A DNA stretch of 64,000 bases from positions 2,683,626 to 2,747,625 of the forward strand of contig NZ_CP096659.1 in assembly GCF_023238205.1 (NCBI RefSeq), read 5' to 3'. Origin of the DNA: Halorussus limi (GTDB lineage: Archaea; Halobacteriota; Halobacteria; Halobacteriales; Haladaptataceae). This document shows, piece by piece, positions 37,968 through 45,080 of the stretch; the stretch's first letter is position 1; every line of letters starts with the position of its first letter. The translations under genes were made by a program, and so were the position numbers. Below the pieces are notes generated by a model, which worked only from the letters and a program-made list of their open reading frames with translations, was not told the DNA's origin and searched no databases.

Positions 37968-38345
37968 TCAGGGCGCGACGGTGGCCTCGCCGTACACCGG
38001 TATCACGACGAGCGCGAGCGAAATTGCGCCGAGAAAGACGGGGACCGCGACCCGCCGTCGGAGCGAGGGCGTCGAGTAGACGGCGCGTCCGGCGACGGCC
38101 AGCAGGACGGCCTGAGCGAGAAACTCAACGTAGGACGCGGTGATTCCCGCGCCGCCGCGGAGTACCGACACGAACAAAATCGTCGAAGCGACGGTCAGAC
38201 CCGCCGTTAGGAGCGCCGAACGCGACGTGGCGCGAGTCGATTCGGCGACGAACGCGGTCAGCGCGGCGTTGAGGAGGACCTTCGACACGACGAGCGCGGT
38301 CAACGCTGCGGGATTGGACCAGTTCGGAAACAGCCAATCGAACAC
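37968..38345 (-). CDS. Small membrane protein, function unknown
   Basis: 125 residues with four hydrophobic segments: PAALTALVVSKVLLNAAL, LLTAGLTVASTILFVSVL, FLAQAVLLAVAGRAV and VPVFLGAISLALVVIPV. The opening MFDWLFPNWSNPAA and the lack of charged motifs give no family. It stands alone between the PaaB-like gene and the lactate/glycolate oxidase gene, on the opposite strand to both. The AT-rich 38356-38395 region just upstream may carry its promoter. Confidence 0.6.
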   Translation of the reverse strand: MFDWLFPNWSNPAALTALVVSKVLLNAALTAFVAESTRATSRSALLTAGLTVASTILFVSVLRGGAGITASYVEFLAQAVLLAVAGRAVYSTPSLRRRVAVPVFLGAISLALVVIPVYGEATVAP

Positions 38346-38440
38346 GTCCGTTACTCTTGGGGCTTAGTCATAGTTCTTCTTACATTTGGACGGGCCGTAT
38401 CGGCGGACCGTTTCGATACCGACCCCGCGCCTCTCGGTCC

Positions 38441-38450
38441 AAACTTTAAG
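38441..38450 (+). promoter_or_regulatory. TATA-like box of the GlcD-type gene
   Basis: AAACTTTAAG, 24-33 bases before ATG 38474. It fits a leaderless message. Confidence 0.5.
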
Positions 38451-38473
38451 CCGTCCCCGGTCCACGGTAGCGT

Positions 38474-39907
38474 ATGACGCACGACTGTTCGTTTCTCGCG
38501 GACCTCTCGCTCGACGGCGACGTCTCGTTCGGCGACTCGGCCCGGGAGAATCACGCCGCGGACTTCGGCGCGGAGGAGCGCGGCGAGGGCGTCACCCCCG
38601 ACGCCGTGGTCTGGCCCGAATCGACCGCCGACGTGGCGGCGGTCCTCTCGGGGGCCAACGAGCGCGAGGTGCCCGTCACGCCCTACGCCGCCGGGACGAG
38701 TCTGGAGGGCAACGCCGTGCCCGCCCGCCGCGGGGTCAGCCTCGACCTGTCGCGGATGGACGCCGTCCTCGACGTGCGGCCCGGGGACTTCCAGATAGAC
38801 GTGGAACCCGGCGTCCTCGGTGCGGAGGTGGACGAAGCGGTCGCGGACGAGGGCCTGTTCTTCCCGCCGCTGCCCTCCTCGGGCGACATCTCGACCGTCG
38901 GCGGGATGATAGCCAACGACGCCTCGGGCATGAAGACGGTGAAGTACGGCGAGGTGGCCGACTGGGTGCTCGAACTGGAGGTCGTCCTCGCCGACGGGTC
39001 GGTGATTACGGCGGGGAGCGGGGCCGCGAAGACGTCGAGCGGCTACAACCTGAAGGACCTGTTCGTCGGGAGCGAGGGCACGCTGGGCGTCGTGACCCGG
39101 GCGACCCTCGAACTCGCCGGCCGCCCCGAGCAGATTCGGGGTGCCCGCGCGCTGTTTCCGTCGCTCGACGAGGCCGCGGCGGCGGTGTTCGACGCCGTGC
39201 GCTCCGGCGTGGACGTGGCGAAAATCGAACTCGTGGACGCCGACTCCGCCCGGATGGCCAACGCCTACACCGGCACCGACCTACCCGACGTGCCGGCGGT
39301 GTATCTGGAGTTCCACGCCAACCACGGCGTCGAGCGCGAAATCGACTTCTGCCGCGACGTGTTCGCGGCCCACGACGTGACGCGGTTCGACGTGGCCGAG
39401 GACGCCGCCGAGATGGACGACCTCTGGCAGGCCCGCCGGGACCTCGCGTACGCCATCCAGCTCTGGGACCCCGACCTGACCGCGCTCCACCCCGGCGACG
39501 TCACCGTCCCCATCAGCGCGTACCCCGAGATGGTGTCGTTCGTCAAGTCCGAGGCCCGCGAGCGCGACCTGCTGGTCCCCTGCTTCGGCCACGCGGGCGA
39601 CGGCAACCTCCACTACTCCGTGCTGGTCGACGAGGACGACGACGCGCGGGTCGAGGCCGCTCACGAGGTCTACGCGTCCACCGTCGAGAAGGCCATCGAC
39701 CTCGGCGGTACCGCGACCGGCGAACACGGCATCGGGACGGGCAAGCGCGACTTCTTGGAGGCCGAACACGGCCCGGAGGCGGTCGAGGCGATGCGGCGAC
39801 TCAAGCGGGCGTTCGACCCGCGTGACACTCTCAACCCGGGCAAGATGTTCCCCGAGACCATCGACGGCGGGCGCGTCAGGGCCGACGCACCGGACGACGG
39901 GGCTTGA
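38474..39907 (+). CDS. FAD-binding 2-hydroxyacid oxidase (D-lactate dehydrogenase / GlcD type)
   Basis: 477 residues. PCMH FAD-binding domain with VTPYAAGTSLEGNAVP, then STVGGMIANDASGMKTVKYGEVADWV and LFVGSEGTLGVVTRATL. The FAD-oxidase C-terminal domain has FGHAGDGNLHYSVLV and GEHGIGTGKRDFL, and ends with the usual FDPRDTLNPGKMFPE. It oxidises D-lactate or glycolate, passing electrons to the respiratory chain. No iron-sulfur GlcF-type subunit adjoins it, so it resembles the single-subunit DLD type. Confidence 0.92.
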   Translation: MTHDCSFLADLSLDGDVSFGDSARENHAADFGAEERGEGVTPDAVVWPESTADVAAVLSGANEREVPVTPYAAGTSLEGNAVPARRGVSLDLSRMDAVLDVRPGDFQIDVEPGVLGAEVDEAVADEGLFFPPLPSSGDISTVGGMIANDASGMKTVKYGEVADWVLELEVVLADGSVITAGSGAAKTSSGYNLKDLFVGSEGTLGVVTRATLELAGRPEQIRGARALFPSLDEAAAAVFDAVRSGVDVAKIELVDADSARMANAYTGTDLPDVPAVYLEFHANHGVEREIDFCRDVFAAHDVTRFDVAEDAAEMDDLWQARRDLAYAIQLWDPDLTALHPGDVTVPISAYPEMVSFVKSEARERDLLVPCFGHAGDGNLHYSVLVDEDDDARVEAAHEVYASTVEKAIDLGGTATGEHGIGTGKRDFLEAEHGPEAVEAMRRLKRAFDPRDTLNPGKMFPETIDGGRVRADAPDDGA

Positions 39908-39981
39908 GAACACCGTCGGCGTTCGTCGGCGGAGACGGCCGCCCCCATCACGTACAAGGACACTCCACCCTTACCCTGTGG

Positions 39982-40839
39982 ATGATGAGTCCCGACCCGG
40001 TCGTGGGCCAGCAAGTCGGCGACGCCGTCCGCGGCGCGGTACCGCCGTGGCTGGTCCCGGTGTTCATCGCCATCACGCGATTGGGCAACCCCGCGTTATT
40101 CCTCGCGGTGTTCGCGGTCGACTACTGGTTCGGCGACCGTCGGCGGGGCGCCCACGCCCTCGCGCTCGCCATCGGCGGTTACGCGCTCATCACGGCGCTC
40201 AAGACGTTCTTCGACGCGCCGCGGCCCCCGTCGACGGTCAACGTCATCCCGATATCAGGCTACAGTTTCCCGAGCGGCCACGCCACCAGCGCGACCATCG
40301 GCTACGGCATCCTCGCCTACGACCTCGAAGTCGGGTCGTGGCCCACGCGGTACGCGGTGGCCGGCGTCGCCATGCTGCTGGTCGCGCTGTCGCGGGTCGT
40401 CCTCGGAGTCCACTACGTCCGGGACGTGGTCGCCGGCATCGTCGTCGGCCTCGCTTTCCTCGCCGGAGTCGTCTGGCTCACGGAGCACGACCCGAAGGAG
40501 GGGTTCGTCGTCGCCATCGCGCTCGGAGCGGTCGCGTTCGTCGTCAGCGGGGCGAGCCACGACGGGGCGACGATACTCGGAGCGGCCGTCGGCGCCACGC
40601 TGGCCTACACGTATCTCGACGCGGTGCCCCGAGTCGACGGCGCGCGCGCGAGGTTCGCGCTCCTCGGCGTCGTCGCGCCGGTCCTCGGGGCGCTCGCCTA
40701 CGTCGGGGAGGAACTGCTGGTCGACCCGCTGGTCGCGTTCGTCCTCTACGCAGTGACGATGGCGGGCGTGTTGCTCGCGCCGACGCTAGCGGTCCGTCTC
40801 GGCGCGGACCGGGAGCGCGAGACCATCGACCTGTCGTGA
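39982..40839 (+). CDS. PAP2-family membrane phosphatase
   Basis: 285 residues with six or more membrane helices. The three acid phosphatase motifs are present: K-T-F-F-D-A-P-R-P, then SFPSGHATSA, and SRVVLGVHYVRDVVAG with the catalytic His. The family removes phosphate from lipid phosphates or undecaprenyl/dolichyl diphosphate-like carriers at the outer membrane face. ATG 39982 (or the adjacent ATG 39985) is preferred over an upstream TTG. It lies 74 bases after the GlcD-type gene on the same strand. Confidence 0.9.
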   Translation: MMSPDPVVGQQVGDAVRGAVPPWLVPVFIAITRLGNPALFLAVFAVDYWFGDRRRGAHALALAIGGYALITALKTFFDAPRPPSTVNVIPISGYSFPSGHATSATIGYGILAYDLEVGSWPTRYAVAGVAMLLVALSRVVLGVHYVRDVVAGIVVGLAFLAGVVWLTEHDPKEGFVVAIALGAVAFVVSGASHDGATILGAAVGATLAYTYLDAVPRVDGARARFALLGVVAPVLGALAYVGEELLVDPLVAFVLYAVTMAGVLLAPTLAVRLGADRERETIDLS

Positions 40840-40848
40840 CCGACGGAC

Positions 40849-41385
40849 TCACCGGTTCCGCGCGGCCCGCCACAGCACCGCCGCCAGAAGCGCCGCACCT
40901 GCCACGCCCGCGACAGCGGGTCCGGCGGGATGCTTCGCCGTCGCGTCCCGGTACTCCATCGGCATCTCCTCGGCGCGGTCCATCCGGAGGAACTGCCCGC
41001 TCCCGGCGGTCCGAATCAGTCGCTCCTGCCACGCCGGAAACGCCTCCGGAACTGCGGCGGGGTCCACCAAGCGCGGGCACTCGGCCCGGTAGGCCCGGCC
41101 GCCGTAGACCACGACGCACTCGTCGGCCGCCCGGACGTTCCGGTACCAGTCCGTTCCGGTCCCGTACGGTAGCGGCACGACGAACCGGTCGCCGACTTCG
41201 CTCACGAGGACGGGCGTGTCGTAGCGCCGCCCCGACCGCCGGCCGACGTGGCGCACGAGACCGTACGGCGAGAGCGGCCGCCCCGCGAACCGCATCGCGA
41301 ACGGGTTCAGAACTCGCTTGTTGAACGTCCGGACGCGGTCCCGCACCTGTCGATAGCGCGAACGCTGTTTGGCCTCCGTTCCCAT
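40849..41385 (-). CDS. DUF385 / F420H2-binding-type nitroreductase family protein with membrane anchor
   Basis: 178 residues. The core RPLSPYGLVRHVGRRSGRR followed by YDTPVLVSEVGDRFVVPLPYG, TDWYRNVRAADECVV and GGRAYRAE matches the deazaflavin-dependent nitroreductase (DUF385) family, whose members bind F420 and reduce quinones or nitro compounds. The C-terminus is a hydrophobic helix (GPAVAGVAGAALLAAVLW) ending in RAARNR, which could anchor it in the membrane. A TATA-like box GACTAAGTC at 41410-41418 supports ATG 41385. Cofactor use is inferred. Confidence 0.8.
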   Translation of the reverse strand: MGTEAKQRSRYRQVRDRVRTFNKRVLNPFAMRFAGRPLSPYGLVRHVGRRSGRRYDTPVLVSEVGDRFVVPLPYGTGTDWYRNVRAADECVVVYGGRAYRAECPRLVDPAAVPEAFPAWQERLIRTAGSGQFLRMDRAEEMPMEYRDATAKHPAGPAVAGVAGAALLAAVLWRAARNR

Positions 41386-41409
41386 GCTCTGTTTCGAAGG
41401 ACGCTGAAC

Positions 41410-41418
41410 GACTTAGTC
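41410..41418 (-). promoter_or_regulatory. TATA-like box of the DUF385 gene
   Basis: GACTAAGTC on the minus strand (nearly palindromic), 25-33 bases before ATG 41385. Confidence 0.4.
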
Positions 41419-41504
41419 GTTGTTCGGAAGTCGTCGGAGTCGCGCGTCGGAAGTCGAACCCGCTTCGAGGCCTCGTCACGGCGAACGCCGGGCCGGACCG
41501 CGAC

Positions 41505-43022
41505 CTACCGCCCGACTTCGGGGAAGAACTCGCCGTGGAACCCGAACGGGATGTGGTGGGGCACCTCCGCACGCGCCAGTTCCTCGAAGCGCTCGCCGTC
41601 GAGAACGACCAGCAGCGACCGCTCGCTCTCGGCGTCGAGCGCGGGCGCGAGGACGACTCCGCGGTCCTCCGGGCGGGACGCCTCCCTCTCCTCGGCGTCG
41701 TGCCCGTCTTCCGCCGGTTCCGGCACGAAAATCGGCTCTCCGGCGTAGTGGTCGTCGGCCCACCACTCGGTCGCCTCACCGGTCTCGACGTTCACCTTGA
41801 CGAGGCCGTTCTGGCCCTCGCGGGCGGTCGCCTGCCCGTAGGCGTAGCGGTACGACTCCATCCGGGCCCGCGGGGCCACCCGCGGAAGTTCCGTGCCGGT
41901 GTAGAGGTCCCGGCGCACGACCGTCGCTTCGGGGTCGTCCCCGCGGGCGTCTCCCTCGACGGGAACCCGGAACCGCGCCAACTCGCCGTCGGCGGCGTCG
42001 AGTTCCGGTCCCGAGTCCGGAGCGCCCTCCCCGCCTTCGACCGCGGCCATGAACAGGTTCTCCACGATGCTCGCGTCGTCGTAGGCCACGAGGTCCACGA
42101 CGACGTCGCCCGCCGACTCGAAGGCGTTGACCGTGTGAAAGAAGAAGAACGGGGCCACGCGGCGCTCGACCGCGAGGTCGCCCGTGTCGCGCTCGAAGGC
42201 CAGAAATCGCGTGCCGCGCTCGGGTCGCCACCGGTAGTTGTCGATGAACCCGCCCTCGCCGGGCAGGAGAAAGCGCATCGGGTTCGTGACGAACGGGGGT
42301 TCGACGAGGACGGCGTACCGCGGCGTGAGCGCGAAACTGTGGAGGTACGCCGGGCGGTCCACCTCCAGCGACGCGACGGGGATTCGTCGCGGTCTGGACC
42401 CGCTCTCGGCGTCCGCCGCCCCGTCGCCGGACCGCTCGTCGGGGACGCGATACAGGTGATACCGGTTCGTGCGCCCGAACTGGGTCGCGTAGCCGACCGT
42501 CTCGCCGCGGCGGTCGTCGCGCTGGAGGTGGGCCGTGACGTGGTGGACGGACAGGTCGTCGGCGTACTCGAGGTGTCCCCGCGTTGCGAGGCTCTCGGGG
42601 TCGAACCGGACCCGGCGTGGCGTCTCGGTCAGCGCGACGTACTCGCCGCCGACCCGGGCGACGTTGACGTTCGCGTTGTCCGTCGGGTCGCCGAGAAACG
42701 ACTTCAACCGGTCGAGATAGCCCCCGGAGGTCGCGAACTGGCCGGAGATGGTGCCCTCCTCGACGGCCGTCCGGTAGGCGTCGGTCCGGAGGAAGCGATT
42801 CGAGTAGGTCACCCCTCCCCGCCCTTCCTCGAACCGGAACTTGTGGAGCATCGCCAGTCCGTCGAACCAGTGGTCGACGCGTTCGCCGCCGACCTCAAAC
42901 TTTCCGGGCCCGTTGCGGACCAGCGACCCCGAGAGCCACGACGGAATCTCGCCCGTCACGTCGAGCGCGAGGGCGTCGTGTTCGGCGTCGAGCGACCTGA
43001 ACCCCGGGGCGTAGGCTGGCAT
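41505..43022 (-). CDS. Carotenoid cleavage oxygenase (RPE65/lignostilbene dioxygenase family)
   Basis: 505 residues. Seven-blade propeller enzyme with a non-haem iron held by four His; all four are recognisable, in HHVTAHL, YLHSFALT, FFFHTVNAFE and the C-terminal IPFGFHGEFF. The start SGSLVRNGPGKFEVG is typical. It cleaves a carotenoid or apocarotenoid double bond with O2. Haloarchaea make retinal for rhodopsins through the unrelated Brp/Blh enzymes, so this RPE65-type enzyme may serve another product. Acidic low-complexity inserts lie near residues 190 and 355. Confidence 0.92.
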   Translation of the reverse strand: MPAYAPGFRSLDAEHDALALDVTGEIPSWLSGSLVRNGPGKFEVGGERVDHWFDGLAMLHKFRFEEGRGGVTYSNRFLRTDAYRTAVEEGTISGQFATSGGYLDRLKSFLGDPTDNANVNVARVGGEYVALTETPRRVRFDPESLATRGHLEYADDLSVHHVTAHLQRDDRRGETVGYATQFGRTNRYHLYRVPDERSGDGAADAESGSRPRRIPVASLEVDRPAYLHSFALTPRYAVLVEPPFVTNPMRFLLPGEGGFIDNYRWRPERGTRFLAFERDTGDLAVERRVAPFFFFHTVNAFESAGDVVVDLVAYDDASIVENLFMAAVEGGEGAPDSGPELDAADGELARFRVPVEGDARGDDPEATVVRRDLYTGTELPRVAPRARMESYRYAYGQATAREGQNGLVKVNVETGEATEWWADDHYAGEPIFVPEPAEDGHDAEEREASRPEDRGVVLAPALDAESERSLLVVLDGERFEELARAEVPHHIPFGFHGEFFPEVGR

Positions 43023-43106
43023 TCGTCTCTCAGACGGTCTCCAAGTCGAAAACGGTGGTGGCGCGAAGGCAGGGCGGCGTGAGGTCTGCGGACCCGGTGT
43101 TGGGCG

Positions 43107-43173
43107 AGGTGGAGCGGTGCAGAGTGGGGAGGCGGAGCGGTGCGAGGCGGTGCAGTGGTGAGTCGGTGCGGAG
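43107..43173. repeat. G-rich degenerate repeat in intergenic DNA
   Basis: The stretch repeats GGAGCGGTGC and GCGGTGC[AG]G variants about five times with irregular spacing. It lies between the stop of the ThDP enzyme (43174) and the start of the carotenoid oxygenase gene, outside coding DNA. Confidence 0.5.
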
Positions 43174-44865
43174 TCAGTCGTGAACCAGCACGTCCAGCAC
43201 GTCCGGGCCGTCCCTGTCCAGAGCCTTCTCCAGCGCCGACTCGATTTCGTCGGGTTCGGGGACGAGACGCCCGCGAGCGCCGTGGCTCTCGGCGTTCGCC
43301 GGGATGTCGACCGGCGGGTCGAAGTCCATGCCGACGAACTCGTAGTCGTCTTCCTCGCCGCCGAAGAGGTCGAGCGCGTTGTCCTTCAGGATGCGATAGT
43401 TCCGGTTGTCGGGAATCACGACCGTCAGGTCCACCTCCTCGCGGGCGGCCGAGTAGAGCGTCTGGGGGTAGTAGAGGTAGGAGCCGTCGCCGATGAACCC
43501 GATTACGTCACGGGGGTCGTCGGTCTGGCTCTCGGCGATGGCCGCGCCGACAGACGCCGGGAGGCCGTAGCCCAGTCCGCCGCCCTTGTTCGAGACGTAC
43601 TGCTCGGGTTCGAGGTCCCAGCGCGTCAGCATCGCGTACTTGGCGGTGACGCCCTCGTCCACGATGTAGGCGTCGGGGGCCACCGCCTCCATCGCGTCCA
43701 CGAGTTCGGCCTTCGAGGCGCGGGGGTCGTCTGCCTCGCCGTCGCCCATCTCGGCCATCCTGCTCTCGACCATGTTCTTGACCATCTCGACGCGTTCGAG
43801 ACGCCCCTCGCGGTCGGTGGCCGTGAGTCGCTTGCGCAGGCGCTCGGAGAGTTCTCGGAGGACGCGGCCGGGGTCGCCCACGACGGCGGCGTCCGCGGGC
43901 TGGTTCTTGCCGACCTGCCACGCGTCGTCGCTGACGTGGACGCAGGTGGTGTCGTCGGCGACGAGCGGGCGCTCGTGGCGGGTCAGCGTCGTGTTGGTCG
44001 AACACCCGACGAAGACGAGGTTGTCAACGCCGAAAAGCGTCCCCGCGAGGTCCTCGTTCGGCGGAACGTACGAGACCCACTGGTCGTGGTCGGTCGGGAA
44101 GTCCACCTCGCAGGCCAGAATCTCGCCGTGGACGCGCGCGCCGGTCGCCTCCGCGAACTCGACCGCCGCCTCGATTGCGTCGACGCCCGAACGCGCGACG
44201 CCGTCGCCGACGACGAGCGCCAAGTCCTCGTCGGGGTCCGCGAGCAGGTCCGCGGCGCGCTCTATCTGGACGGGGTCGCCTCGACCTGCGTCGGGAATCT
44301 CGCCCAGACGCTCGGGGTCGGCGTCGGTCTCCGCCATCATCACGTCGAGTGGCAGTGCCAGAAAGACCGGGCCGGTCGGGGGTGTGAGCGCGACCCGGAA
44401 CGCCCGGCGGACCATCGCGGGCAGCGCCGACACGTCGGCCACCTCGGCGCTCCACTTGGCGAACTCGTCGGCCATCTCCACAAGGTCGCCCGAGAGAATC
44501 GGCTCCTCGTGGCGGAAGTCGGTGCTGTGGTTCCCGGCGGTCACGACCAGCGGCGCGCCCGCCACGCTCGCGCCGTAGAGGTTGCCGAGTCCGTGGGCGA
44601 GTCCCGGCGCGACGTGGAGGTTCACGACGCCGACGGGGGTGACGGCGTCGTCGTGGTGCGAGTGGTATCGTCGGGTGCTGGCGTACCCCGCGGCCATCCC
44701 GACCGCCACGTCCTCGTGGAGTCCGAGGACGTATTCGAGGTCGCTGTCGCCCAACGCCTTCATCACGGGGAGTTCCGTGGTTCCGGGGTTGCCGAAGACG
44801 TGCGAGACGCCGTAGCGCTCCAGCGCGTCCACGAACAGGTCGGCCCCGGTGTACTCGTCGGCCAT
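43174..44865 (-). CDS. Thiamine diphosphate-dependent enzyme (benzoylformate decarboxylase/acetolactate synthase superfamily)
   Basis: 563 residues. The N-terminal PYR domain has the activating Glu in LGLHEDVAVGMAAGYA, and the central domain follows. The C-terminal PP domain has the ThDP motif GFIGDGSYLYYPQTLYSAA through PDNRNYRIL, the equivalent of GDG...NN. GNPGTTELPVMKAL at the N-terminus and the lack of an FAD pocket signature favour a 2-oxoacid decarboxylase of the benzoylformate type over a true acetolactate synthase. No small regulatory subunit gene adjoins it. The substrate is unknown. Confidence 0.85.
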   Translation of the reverse strand: MADEYTGADLFVDALERYGVSHVFGNPGTTELPVMKALGDSDLEYVLGLHEDVAVGMAAGYASTRRYHSHHDDAVTPVGVVNLHVAPGLAHGLGNLYGASVAGAPLVVTAGNHSTDFRHEEPILSGDLVEMADEFAKWSAEVADVSALPAMVRRAFRVALTPPTGPVFLALPLDVMMAETDADPERLGEIPDAGRGDPVQIERAADLLADPDEDLALVVGDGVARSGVDAIEAAVEFAEATGARVHGEILACEVDFPTDHDQWVSYVPPNEDLAGTLFGVDNLVFVGCSTNTTLTRHERPLVADDTTCVHVSDDAWQVGKNQPADAAVVGDPGRVLRELSERLRKRLTATDREGRLERVEMVKNMVESRMAEMGDGEADDPRASKAELVDAMEAVAPDAYIVDEGVTAKYAMLTRWDLEPEQYVSNKGGGLGYGLPASVGAAIAESQTDDPRDVIGFIGDGSYLYYPQTLYSAAREEVDLTVVIPDNRNYRILKDNALDLFGGEEDDYEFVGMDFDPPVDIPANAESHGARGRLVPEPDEIESALEKALDRDGPDVLDVLVHD

Positions 44866-45080
44866 GGCGTGTGATTCGCAAGCAAGTGTGAAAGATGTTG
44901 GTCTCGGCGGAGGTGTTTCCGGAACTCGGTGGCGGGGTTCGGGAGGGCGAGGTCCGGTCCCGCCCGGCCGCCGGGCGTTCCTATCACTCGACCGGATTTT
45001 CCACCAGTCTTTTTACCTGTCTGCGCACACGTACCACCCGAGACTCCGCGGCGTTCGCCGAACCGACTCACCTATCTCAC

